From the NCBI RefSeq assembly GCF_003855095.1, contig NZ_CP033972.1, positions 3,038,001 to 3,102,000 on the forward strand: a stretch of 64,000 nucleotides of DNA, given 5' to 3'. The position numbers were made by a program, and so were the translations under genes. Below are positions 51,055 through 64,000 of this stretch, one piece after another (positions within the stretch are counted from its first letter, which is position 1; every line of letters begins with the position of its first letter). This stretch comes from Gordonia insulae. GTDB taxonomy: Bacteria; Actinomycetota; Actinomycetes; Mycobacteriales; Mycobacteriaceae. The notes beneath the pieces were generated by a model. The model was given only the letters and a program-made list of their open reading frames with translations. It was not told where the DNA came from and ran no database searches.

Positions 51055-54000
51055 CTAGCCCGCGATGGCGCCCGCCAACGCGACCACCGACCGCTCCCAC
51101 ATCGCCGTCAGCTCGCCGACCTCGTCCGCGGTCAGCACGGTGTCGCCGTAGCGCCAATTGGCCACCAATTGCGGACCGTCGTCGGTCGCCCGGATCACGG
51201 CAACCACGTCAAGCGCGTACCGCAGCGGCAGATCTGGTTCCGGGTCCGTCGGCAGATGCTCGTTGATGTCGAGATCAGTGATGGGCGACCACGGTTGCCA
51301 CTGGGTGTCCGGCGTGTGCAGATCGAACCGACCAAGATAGTTGAACTCGATCTGCGGCATCGGCACCTGCAACCCCGGAGTTCGGGAAAGATACTTGAGG
51401 ACACCGAAATCCACTCCACCGGCTGGAATCTCCGCGACCTGCCGGGCAACCTCGTCCACGAGCTTCCGCCCGACGCCCGGTTCGGCGAGAACGTCGTCGG
51501 CGCCGACCGACCCTCCCACACCCAGGCGCACCGGGAAGACACTCGTGAACCAGCCCAACGTCCGCGACGTGTCGACGCCGGGACCGGCCAGATGGTCCTC
51601 ACGGCCGTGGCCCTCGAGCGCGATGTAGGCGCCGCCCGTCGCGTCCTGGCCTCGGCGCGCCCGCCAGCCGGTGACCGTGAGGGTGAGCGCGGCGAGCAGG
51701 AACTCGCGCACACCGACAGTACGGTCGGCGGCCTTCAGGATCGTCGCGGTGACGTCGGTGTCGGTGGTGGTGACCGCTGATCGCAGTGAGGCCCACGTGT
51801 CCGTGGTGGGATCGACCTGCCGGGCCCCGACGGCCGGATCGGGCCCGGCAACCTGAGCGGTCCAATAGTCCTGCTGTGCCAGCACATCCGGACTGTCGGT
51901 GCGTCCCTCGACGAATCGGCACCACGCACGGTAGTCGGTGTGCTCCTCTGGGAGGGCGGGGACCGTCGGCGAGCCATCGACCACCTCGAGGGTCGAGCCT
52001 GCCCGCGCGAGGTCTGCGAAGAGCACCTGCCAGCTGACCGCGTCGACCGCGAGGTGGTGGATGGCCAGCAGCAGGACATCGGCCGAGTCGCCCGCGGAGT
52101 GGTTGTGGCGCAGTCGCACTGCCGACACCATGCGGCCCGCGTCGGGGTCAATGCGGTCGTTCGCCTCCCGCGCGGCAGCGGTGACGCTGTCTGCGAGGTC
52201 CTCGGCGTCGCGGACGACCAGCAACGAGGCGGCGTCGACCGTGCCGCGGTCCCGTGTGATCAACCCGTCCTCGGTGACGATCGAGCGGAGCATGTCGTGG
52301 GCATCGATCGTGGCCTGCAGAACCGCGATCAGCCCGTCGTCGGACACATCGGCCGGTAGCGCGAACAGCACGGTCTGGGTGAACCGCCGGTGGTTGCCGT
52401 ACTCGTACAGCCACTCGACGACCGGCAGTGCGGGTACGAGACCTGTCCCGGCCGAGAAGGATTCGTCCTCCTCGGCGTTGTCGATCGCGTCCGCGAGGTC
52501 GAGCACCGTCGGGTACGACAGCACCATCCGAGGTGTGACGGTGAGGTCGTGGCCGCGCAGCGCGTTCACGGCTGCCATCGCGACGATGCTGTCGAGGCCG
52601 AGGTCGAAGAAGTCCTCGTCCGGGCCCGGTGCGGTTCCGAGCACGTCGGCGATCACACCGGCGACGATCGTCGCCGTCGGTGTGAGGTCGACGTCGTCGG
52701 CAGTGGCGCGGGCCTGCAGTGCAGCGGCGGCCGATTCCGCGAGGACGATCGCGTCCACCTTGCCGTTGCTGTTCATCGGGAGCACCGGCACGCCGACAAC
52801 TCGCGACGGCACCATGTGTGCGGGAAGCGCCTTCGCGACGTGGGCGCGAACAGCGCGGGCGTCGACACCATCTCCGGCGGCGAACCCGACCAGTGCCGGT
52901 CCGGCGGCCCGGTCGACGACCACGACGGCGGCCGCCGTCACACCGTCGGCACGTCGGATCGCGGCCTCCACCTCACCGGTCTCGATGCGGTATCCGCGGA
53001 TCTTCACCTGATCGTCGCTGCGGCCGACGAACAGGATGTTCCCGGCCGCGTTGCGACGCACCAGGTCTCCGGTGCGGTACATCCGCGCGCGTGGGCGGAA
53101 CGGGTCGGCGACGAATCGTGTGCTCGTCATCGCCGGTTTGCGTTGGTAGCCACGGGTCACCTGGGCACCCGACAGGTACAGCTCGCCGGCGACACCGGTC
53201 GGTGTCGGGCGGAGTCGGGAATCGAGGACGTAGGCGCTCATCCGGTCGGTGGGCGTGCCGATGGTGGGCGACGCGGAATCCGCCACCCGCGCGACGACTG
53301 CTTCGACCGTGGTCTCGGTGGGTCCGTAGCAGTTGTGGACCACGGTGTCCGGCAACGCCGACAGCTGCCCCCACAGGGCAGGACCGATCGCCTCCCCGCC
53401 CAGGGCCAGCACCGACAGGTGCCCTCCGGCCCGGGCCGCGCCGTCCGCGGCATCGCCGCCGACGAGACCGGCCGCGGCCAACTGTCCGAACATCGACGGC
53501 GTGGTGTCGATCATGTCGATCGCGTGTCGAGCCAGACCTGCCACGAGCCGGCCGGCGTCGCGCATCTCGTCCTCGCCGAACAGGTGGATCGCGTGGCCGT
53601 CGAGCAGACCGGCCAGCGGTTGCCACGAGGCGTCGAAGCTGAACGTCCACGCGTGCGCGATCCGCAACGGACGGCCCAGCCGGGCACGGGCGGGGGCGAG
53701 CATGTGGTCGCGGTGGTCGCGGCAATAGCTCATCAGCGCGGCATGTGTTCCGATGACGCCCTTGGGTTCTCCGGTCGATCCCGACGTGAAGATCAGGTAG
53801 GCGGCGCTCGCCGGTCCGATAGCCGGTTCGGCGGTCAGCGCAGGCGGCTCCGCTCGCGCGGCGATCCGGTTGGCCGTCTCCGGGTCGTCCGGGACGACGA
53901 CCACGTCGTCGGCAAACCGATCCGCGTGTGCCCGGTCGGTGATTACGACGATGGCACCGGACTGGTCGAGGAGATTCGTGATCCGGGCATCGGGGAAGGC

Positions 54001-55607
54001 CAGGTCGATGGGCACATACGCCCCGCCCGCGAGCATCGTCGCGAGGATGGCGACCACCGACCCGGTCGACCTCGGCAGCGCCACGGCGACAACGGTTTCG
54101 GGTCCGATCCCGTGGTCGCGCAACTCGGCGGCGAGTTGGCCTGCGCGGCCCCAGAGCTCGCCGTAGGTGATCGATTCGTCGTCGGTCACCAGCGCGGGTG
54201 CCGACGGAGTGCGCTCGCACTGCCGGACGAAGGCCTCGACGACGGTCGCGGGCAGGTCGGCGGGTGCGTCATGGTCGGTCTGCTCGAGCGCGGCGCGCTC
54301 GGCGGGCAGGAGCACGTCGAGGTGATCGACCTCGTGGTCGGCGGCATCGGGCAACGCACGCACAACGGCCAGGATGCGTTCCGCGACGTCGGCGGCGTCG
54401 ATCTCGCCCAGCGCCTCGTCGATCGACTCGGTGATCACGATCAGCTCACCGTCGAGCAGGTAGGCGACCACCGTCAGCGGATAGTGCGCAAGGCTCTCCA
54501 TGGCGAGCGGCAGGAACCGGGTGCCGTCGGCCGCGCTCACGGGTTCGGTCGCCGCGCCGATGGGCGCGTTCTCGAAGATGAACAGCGTGTCGAACAGCGT
54601 GCCGTGCCCCGCCGATCGCTGGATCTCCGACAGACCCACATGCCCCTGGTCGCGCATAGCCGCCGAGTCTCGTTGCAGCGCAGCACATACCGTGGCGACG
54701 GTCGCCGGCCGGCCGTCGCCGGCACCGGACAGCCGGACCCGTGAGGGCACCGTGTTGATGAAGAGGCCGATCATCTCGTCCGCCCCCGCGAGTCCCTGAG
54801 GGCGCCCCGAGATGGTGGTGCCGAAGACGACGTCGGTCCGGTCGGTGAGCCGCGACAGCACCACGGCCCACGCGAACTGGGTCACCGTGTTGACGGTGAG
54901 TCCCGTCGAACGCGCCCACGACACCAATCGTTCGGTGTCCGCGACGGAAAGACGGTGCCGGGTCCGGACGGGCTCGGTGACCGGCACCGTGGGTGCCGCG
55001 AGCATCAACGGTTCGACGCCGTCGAGGTGCTCGCGCCAGGCCGCGCGGGCCGCCTCGGTGTCCTGGGCGGCGAGCCAGGCGATGTAGTTGCGGTACGGGC
55101 GAACCGGCGGCAGCGACGCCGCCGAACCGTCGGCCGAGTAGATCGCGAGAAGTTCGCCGAAGAACAGTGCGATCGCCCAGCCGTCCATCAGGATGTGGTG
55201 GGCGGTGACCAGCAGCCGGCGGCGGTCGCCGGGCAGGTCGACCAGTTTCACCCGCAGCAGCGGGCCATTCCGCAGGTCGAATCGGAGGGCGCGTCCGGCG
55301 ACGGCGAGGGAGTCGAACTCCGCTGCACTCGCGGTGATCTCCTCCCAGGGAACGACGACGTGGCTCGGCACGATCTGCACGGGTGCCGGTAGATCCTTGT
55401 CCCACAGCGACACCCGCAGGTTGGGGTGTCGGTCGACGATCGCGTCGACGCTGCGATGCAGACGGTCGACGTCGAGGGGGCCGGTGATCTCGACGACGAA
55501 CTGCATGGAGTAGACGTCAAGCCCTTCGCCGGACATCTCCGAGAGCGTGAACAGGCCCTGCTGCAGTGGGCTGAGGGCGAGAACGTCCTCGATCTCGGGG
55601 ACGTCGC

Positions 55608-55611
<4 letters not shown>
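51055..55611 (-). CDS. mbtF: NRPS with C-A-PCP-E modules, MbtF-like siderophore synthetase
   Basis: The 1518-residue protein has a condensation domain (HHILMDG at 138-144), an adenylation domain (TSGSTGEPKG near 610, NCYGPTE near 763, YRTGD near 845), a carrier domain (LGLDSI, Ser near 1008) and a terminal epimerisation domain (HHLAVDAVSW near 1185, EGHGRE, FNYLGRFD). It has no thioesterase. Hand-read specificity residues (235 D, 236 A, 278 D, 322 C, 331 E) give no safe substrate. Length and order fit MbtF/NbtF-type enzymes that add the last hydroxylysine unit. The start overlaps the MbtE-like stop by ATGA. Confidence 0.75.
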
Positions 55612-60977
<5,366 letters not shown>

Positions 60978-60991
60978 GCGTGCCAGTCTAC

Positions 60992-61010
60992 AGAGGTAAA
61001 CCTAACCAAC
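60992..61010 (-). promoter_or_regulatory. IdeR-type iron box immediately before mbtE
   Basis: Read on the minus strand, GTTGGTTAGGTTTACCTCT matches TTAGGTTAGGCTAACCTAA at 13 of 19 positions, including GGTTAGG and ACCT. It lies in the 42-base gap between the MTB12-like stop and the mbtE ATG, so a binding protein would block transcription of mbtEF. Confidence 0.6.
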
Positions 61011-61019
61011 CTACGTCGG

Positions 61020-61895
61020 TCAGAGGCTGCAGGGTATCTGCGCGTAGGCCCCGATATCGCAGATGGAGCGGTTGGACAGCTTCCACTGGCCGTCCTTCCA
61101 GACCCAGTACACGGGCATCCTGGCCGGCTGATATCCGGGCGACCGGAGTTCGAGGGTGGCCTTGGCCGTGTTGCCGTTGACGCTGACCGGACCGACCACG
61201 CGATAGGTGAAGCCGAGCGGCTTGAAGCGCTGGAGCAGCAGCACGATCGGCTGCGCCTGGGTGGCGGCGCGCTGGCCGCCTTCGAGCCGCTGACCCTTCT
61301 GCGCGGCCGAACCGCCGCCGACGAGCGCGTTCAGATCGCCCTGCAGCTGCCCGACGCTGGGTGTCGGACGCGACGTCGGGGTCTGCGCCTGTTGGCGAGG
61401 TTGGGTCTGCTGGGGTGCAGCGGGCACCTCGGGTGCGGGCTGGGGTGCGGCACCCGGTGCGAGTCCGCCTCCGGATGCTCCGCCGGCCGGGAGGTCTGCG
61501 CTGCTGCCCTCACCGCCGGGTGCAGGTGCGGGTGCGGCGGCGGCCGGAGCGCCGGGCGCGGTGGCCCGCGGTGCCGCCTGGGGCGCGCCTGCCTGCGGGA
61601 CCTCGCTCTGGGCCGATCCGAGGTTCACCACGGTCGGCTGGGTGTTGGACGACGCGTTGTTGTCGCGCCCGATGTCGGAGAGCAGCAGTCCGACCACTCC
61701 GATGGTCACGACGAGTGCGGAGATGATGGCCGAGATGCCACCGGCCATCAGCACGGTCGGCCAGTTGACCCCGTCCCCGCCGCCGCGTGTGGCGCGCTCG
61801 TCGCCGCGGGTGGGTTCGGCGTCGTCGGCCTCGGGCGCGGAGTAGGCGCGCGATCCGATCGGCCCGGTGTCGGTGTCGTCGTAGTCAGGCGACAT
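61020..61895 (-). CDS. Single-pass membrane protein with MTB12-like C-terminal domain
   Basis: The 291-residue protein has an acidic cytoplasmic N-terminus of about 45 residues and one membrane helix (about 47-73). A long Ala/Pro/Gly/Gln-rich linker follows (about 80-180). The C-terminal domain of about 105 residues resembles the MTB12/low-molecular-weight antigen fold (GFTYRVVGPVSVNGNTAKAT, then WVWKDGQWKLS and two Cys). The function of this domain is not settled. It sits between mbtD- and mbtE-like genes, which is unusual. A weak iron-box-like sequence lies upstream. Confidence 0.7.
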   Translation of the reverse strand: MSPDYDDTDTGPIGSRAYSAPEADDAEPTRGDERATRGGGDGVNWPTVLMAGGISAIISALVVTIGVVGLLLSDIGRDNNASSNTQPTVVNLGSAQSEVPQAGAPQAAPRATAPGAPAAAAPAPAPGGEGSSADLPAGGASGGGLAPGAAPQPAPEVPAAPQQTQPRQQAQTPTSRPTPSVGQLQGDLNALVGGGSAAQKGQRLEGGQRAATQAQPIVLLLQRFKPLGFTYRVVGPVSVNGNTAKATLELRSPGYQPARMPVYWVWKDGQWKLSNRSICDIGAYAQIPCSL

Positions 61896-62011
61896 GGTGG
61901 GTAACTCCCCTTGCTCGGCGACAGTGCGTGTTCGTCGGGCTCCCCGAGAGCCGGTTGCCCCGGGAGCCCGTTGCCCCGAGAGCACATTTGCCCCGGGAGC
62001 AGGGTTGCACT

Positions 62012-62030
62012 GTCATTTAGCGTGACCTTA
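62012..62030 (-). promoter_or_regulatory. Weak iron-box-like sequence upstream of the MTB12-like gene
   Basis: GTCATTTAGCGTGACCTTA matches the IdeR consensus at about 11 of 19 positions, with the TTAG and ACCT parts best kept. It lies between mbtD and the MTB12-like start, about 115 bases from the latter. It is too weak to call alone. Confidence 0.3.
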
Positions 62031-62051
62031 CTTGATCGGGCGGTGTGGTCG

Positions 62052-64000
62052 TCACCCCATCAGCTCGACGACCTCGCGCAACGTCGCGCCCCCGAGGATC
62101 GCCTCGATCGGAAGGTCCTGGTCGAGGACGGTCTTGACGCGTTTACGCAAGTCCAGCGCCTGCAGTGAGTCGAGCCCGAGTGCGACAAGCGGAAGGTCCG
62201 GATCGAGATCGACCTGCGCCGGATCGAGGCCCATCGTCAGTGCGAGCTCGGACCGCAGCAGATCTGCGACGGACGCCGTCGCTCCCGGTCCGGTGGGGTC
62301 GACCGGTTCGGCGGGTTCGGTGCGCGCGATCTCGTCGTGGACGACGGTCGGTTCGGCTGCGCGCGCAGGAGCGGCCGGCGCAGCGGTCGGTGGCGCGGCG
62401 ACGTCGTCCGGGATGTCGGCGAGCAGACGGTGGGAGCCGAGCAGGGCGAGCACGTCGCGCAGCTCGGCGAAGTCCGCCGACAACACGATGCTGTCCGCCG
62501 ACAGATCGCTCAATCCGACCGTCAGTGCCGACGATGGCGTCATCGGCACCACCCCGGCGCCCTGCACCCGGGCGACACCGGCGTCGTCGAGCGGTCCCTG
62601 CACCCGCCAGAGACCCCACTGGATCGAGGCCGCCCGGGTGCCGTCGGAGCGCAGTTCGGCGGCGACGACATCCAGCATCCGGTTGCCGAGCGCGTAGAGC
62701 GCCTGGTCGCGCCCGCCCAGCGTCGCCGACAGCGACGAGCAGAGGAGCACGCGGACGTCGTCGGTGGTCGGGATCGCCGCGAGCACCGACCGCAGACCGG
62801 TCACCTTGGCCCGCAGCGCCTCGTCGAGGTCGGTGCGGGTGATGTCATCGGCGGGTGTCGCGACGTAGTTGACCGCCGCATGCAGCATCAGGCTCACCGG
62901 CTCGGGCAGCGTGGCGGCGAAGTCGGCGAGTGCGGCCTCGTCGCCGATGTCGCAGCGCACCACATCGACGACGGTGTCGTGCCGTCGGCGCAGTGCCTCG
63001 ATGCGGCGGGCGACGTCGGGGGGCCCGCCGGAGCGGCTGACCAGAGTGATCCGTCCGGCGCCCGACGCGGCGAGGTGGTCAGCGAACTCGAGTCCGAGTT
63101 TGCCGGTGCCGCCGGTGATGAGGACATGGGTGAGATCCGGTGCGGACTCCGGACCGACGTCACCACCGGACTCGGCCTGCTCGAGTCGCTTGACGTACAG
63201 CGAGCCGTCGCGCACCGCGAGCTCGGCCTCGTCGGCGACGTGTACGGCGGCGACCACATCGGCGCCGGGGTCGCCCTCGGACACGGGGTCCAGGTCGAGG
63301 TGCCGGAACCGCACGGACGGGTGATCGGCGGCCGCACAGCGCAGCGCCGAGGTGAGCGCGGCGTGCACGAGGTCGGGCGTCGGGTCGGCATCGACGACGC
63401 GCTCGCCGCCGACGGTCACCCACCAGAACTGCTCGGGCACCGGATCGAGTCCGCCACGCCACCGACCGTCGACCAGGATGTCGGCCAGATGATCCAGCGC
63501 ACCATCGGGTTTCGTCCCCGCAGGCCCCACCAGCAGAACCGCGGCGTCGGCCTCCACGGGCTCACCGCCCGCGCCGACGACGACTGCCGAGGCCCCCTGC
63601 TGCTGTGCGGCGGCCTCGATCGCACGCGCGAGGTCGGCACACTGTCCGGACGGGTCGAGGACCGCGATCCGTCTCGGCGGCAACAGACTCCGGCGCTTGC
63701 ACAGTCGCCACGTCTCGACCAGCCGATGCACCGCATTGCCGGCCTGCCGCGCGGCCCAGCCCGGGCTGTTGACCTCGTCGTCGCGACCCGCCTCACGATC
63801 GGCCCACAGGTGGACCCGACGCATGACGGTGTTCGGGAACCCGCCCAGCGGCGGTTCGGGGTGCTGATCGCGGTGTCGGCGGGTTGTAGTGCTTCCCAAC
63901 GGAATCCGCTGTCGGTGACGGCCACGGCGGCGACGTTGCGGGTGAACTCCTCGAGCCCCACGGCGTCGCGTCGGGACGTGCCGATCACCGGGCGCGCGGC
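62052..64000 (-). CDS. mbtD: MbtD-like polyketide synthase, C-terminal part (KR-ACP), apparent frameshift, 5' part outside window
   Basis: From 63850 down to the stop the protein has a linker, a ketoreductase (GGTGKLG for NADPH; Ser, Tyr and Asn in CSSLSA and YALGN) and an acyl carrier domain (LGLDSL). Bases 63865-64000 encode an acyltransferase-like end (IGTSRRDAVGLEEF, FRWEALQP) in another frame. The two join if one C is added to the run of four at 63858-63861, giving STPEPPLGGFPN. The gene is thus frameshifted or carries a homopolymer sequence error. A TTG at 63899 opens the second frame but is not a credible start. Confidence 0.7.
   Translation of the reverse strand, partial: RAPGDRHVPTRRRGARGVHPQRRRRGRHRQRIPLGSTTTRRHRDQHPEPPLGGFPNTVMRRVHLWADREAGRDDEVNSPGWAARQAGNAVHRLVETWRLCKRRSLLPPRRIAVLDPSGQCADLARAIEAAAQQQGASAVVVGAGGEPVEADAAVLLVGPAGTKPDGALDHLADILVDGRWRGGLDPVPEQFWWVTVGGERVVDADPTPDLVHAALTSALRCAAADHPSVRFRHLDLDPVSEGDPGADVVAAVHVADEAELAVRDGSLYVKRLEQAESGGDVGPESAPDLTHVLITGGTGKLGLEFADHLAASGAGRITLVSRSGGPPDVARRIEALRRRHDTVVDVVRCDIGDEAALADFAATLPEPVSLMLHAAVNYVATPADDITRTDLDEALRAKVTGLRSVLAAIPTTDDVRVLLCSSLSATLGGRDQALYALGNRMLDVVAAELRSDGTRAASIQWGLWRVQGPLDDAGVARVQGAGVVPMTPSSALTVGLSDLSADSIVLSADFAELRDVLALLGSHRLLADIPDDVAAPPTAAPAAPARAAEPTVVHDEIARTEPAEPVDPTGPGATASVADLLRSELALTMGLDPAQVDLDPDLPLVALGLDSLQALDLRKRVKTVLDQDLPIEAILGGATLREVVELMG

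Noticed and set aside
52390..54744. 784-residue plus-strand open frame opposite mbtF
   Set aside because: It is antisense to a fully conserved NRPS, is rich in His, Arg and Gly and lacks domain motifs. High GC content leaves long open shadow frames.

Overview
The window is GC-rich, gene-dense DNA from an actinobacterium, most likely of the order Mycobacteriales (Gordonia, Nocardia or Rhodococcus type). The supporting features are a mycofactocin-type short-chain dehydrogenase, a DUF222/HNH protein of the 13E12 class, an MTB12-like secreted domain, DtxR/IdeR-family regulators with IdeR-like boxes, and a mycobactin/nocobactin-type siderophore locus. Genes are often joined by 4-base ATGA or GTGA overlaps. 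I saw no rRNA, tRNA, CRISPR array, prophage or intact insertion sequence.

Region 1 (1-8.3 kb) is a catabolic operon cut by the left edge. It encodes an extradiol dioxygenase, two FAH-family hydrolases, a cyclase-family hydrolase and, unexpectedly, a D-2-hydroxyacid dehydrogenase, an APH-type kinase and a divergent enolase. A LysR gene runs against it. Region 2 (8.3-10 kb) holds pieces of a GMC oxidoreductase, an NTF2-like protein split onto both strands, and a TetR tail. Region 3 (10-14.4 kb) has a mycofactocin-type dehydrogenase, an AraC regulator, a zinc alcohol dehydrogenase and a cupin dioxygenase. Region 4 (14.5-22.6 kb) is a second, seven-gene catabolic operon related to region 1 (FAD monooxygenase, dioxygenase, FAH hydrolase, two SDRs, cyclase, alpha/beta hydrolase), with a divergent LysR gene and a 19-bp palindrome between them.

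From 22.8 kb onward the theme is iron and envelope. Region 5 (22.8-34.8 kb) has a DtxR-family regulator and a five-gene operon with four-base overlaps throughout (2-oxoglutarate oxygenase, SbnB-like, LysA/SbnH-like decarboxylase, SbnA-like, MATE exporter). A strong IdeR-like box lies upstream, and a complete Opp/Dpp-type ABC importer diverges from it. This looks like a small-molecule metallophore or amino-acid-derived product system that I cannot match to a described one. Region 6 (34.9-47.4 kb) contains an orphan FetB-type permease, a DUF1707 protein, an esterase, DedA, small membrane proteins, PAP2, EfeUO without EfeB, an intact and a decayed histidine kinase, a second DtxR-family regulator and an OmpR-type response regulator. 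Five exact copies of an 18-bp motif, GCTTAG-N6-CTGAGT, lie in intergenic DNA next to the regulators of regions 5 and 6, and probably define a two-component regulon.

Region 7 (47.5-50.9 kb) has a lipoprotein, a BAAT-family acyl-CoA thioesterase/acyltransferase and a DUF222/HNH gene. Region 8 (51-64 kb) is the mbtD-mbtE-mbtF part of a mycobactin-type cluster. It has an IdeR-like box before mbtE, an inserted MTB12-like membrane protein gene, and an apparent frameshift in mbtD near the right edge.
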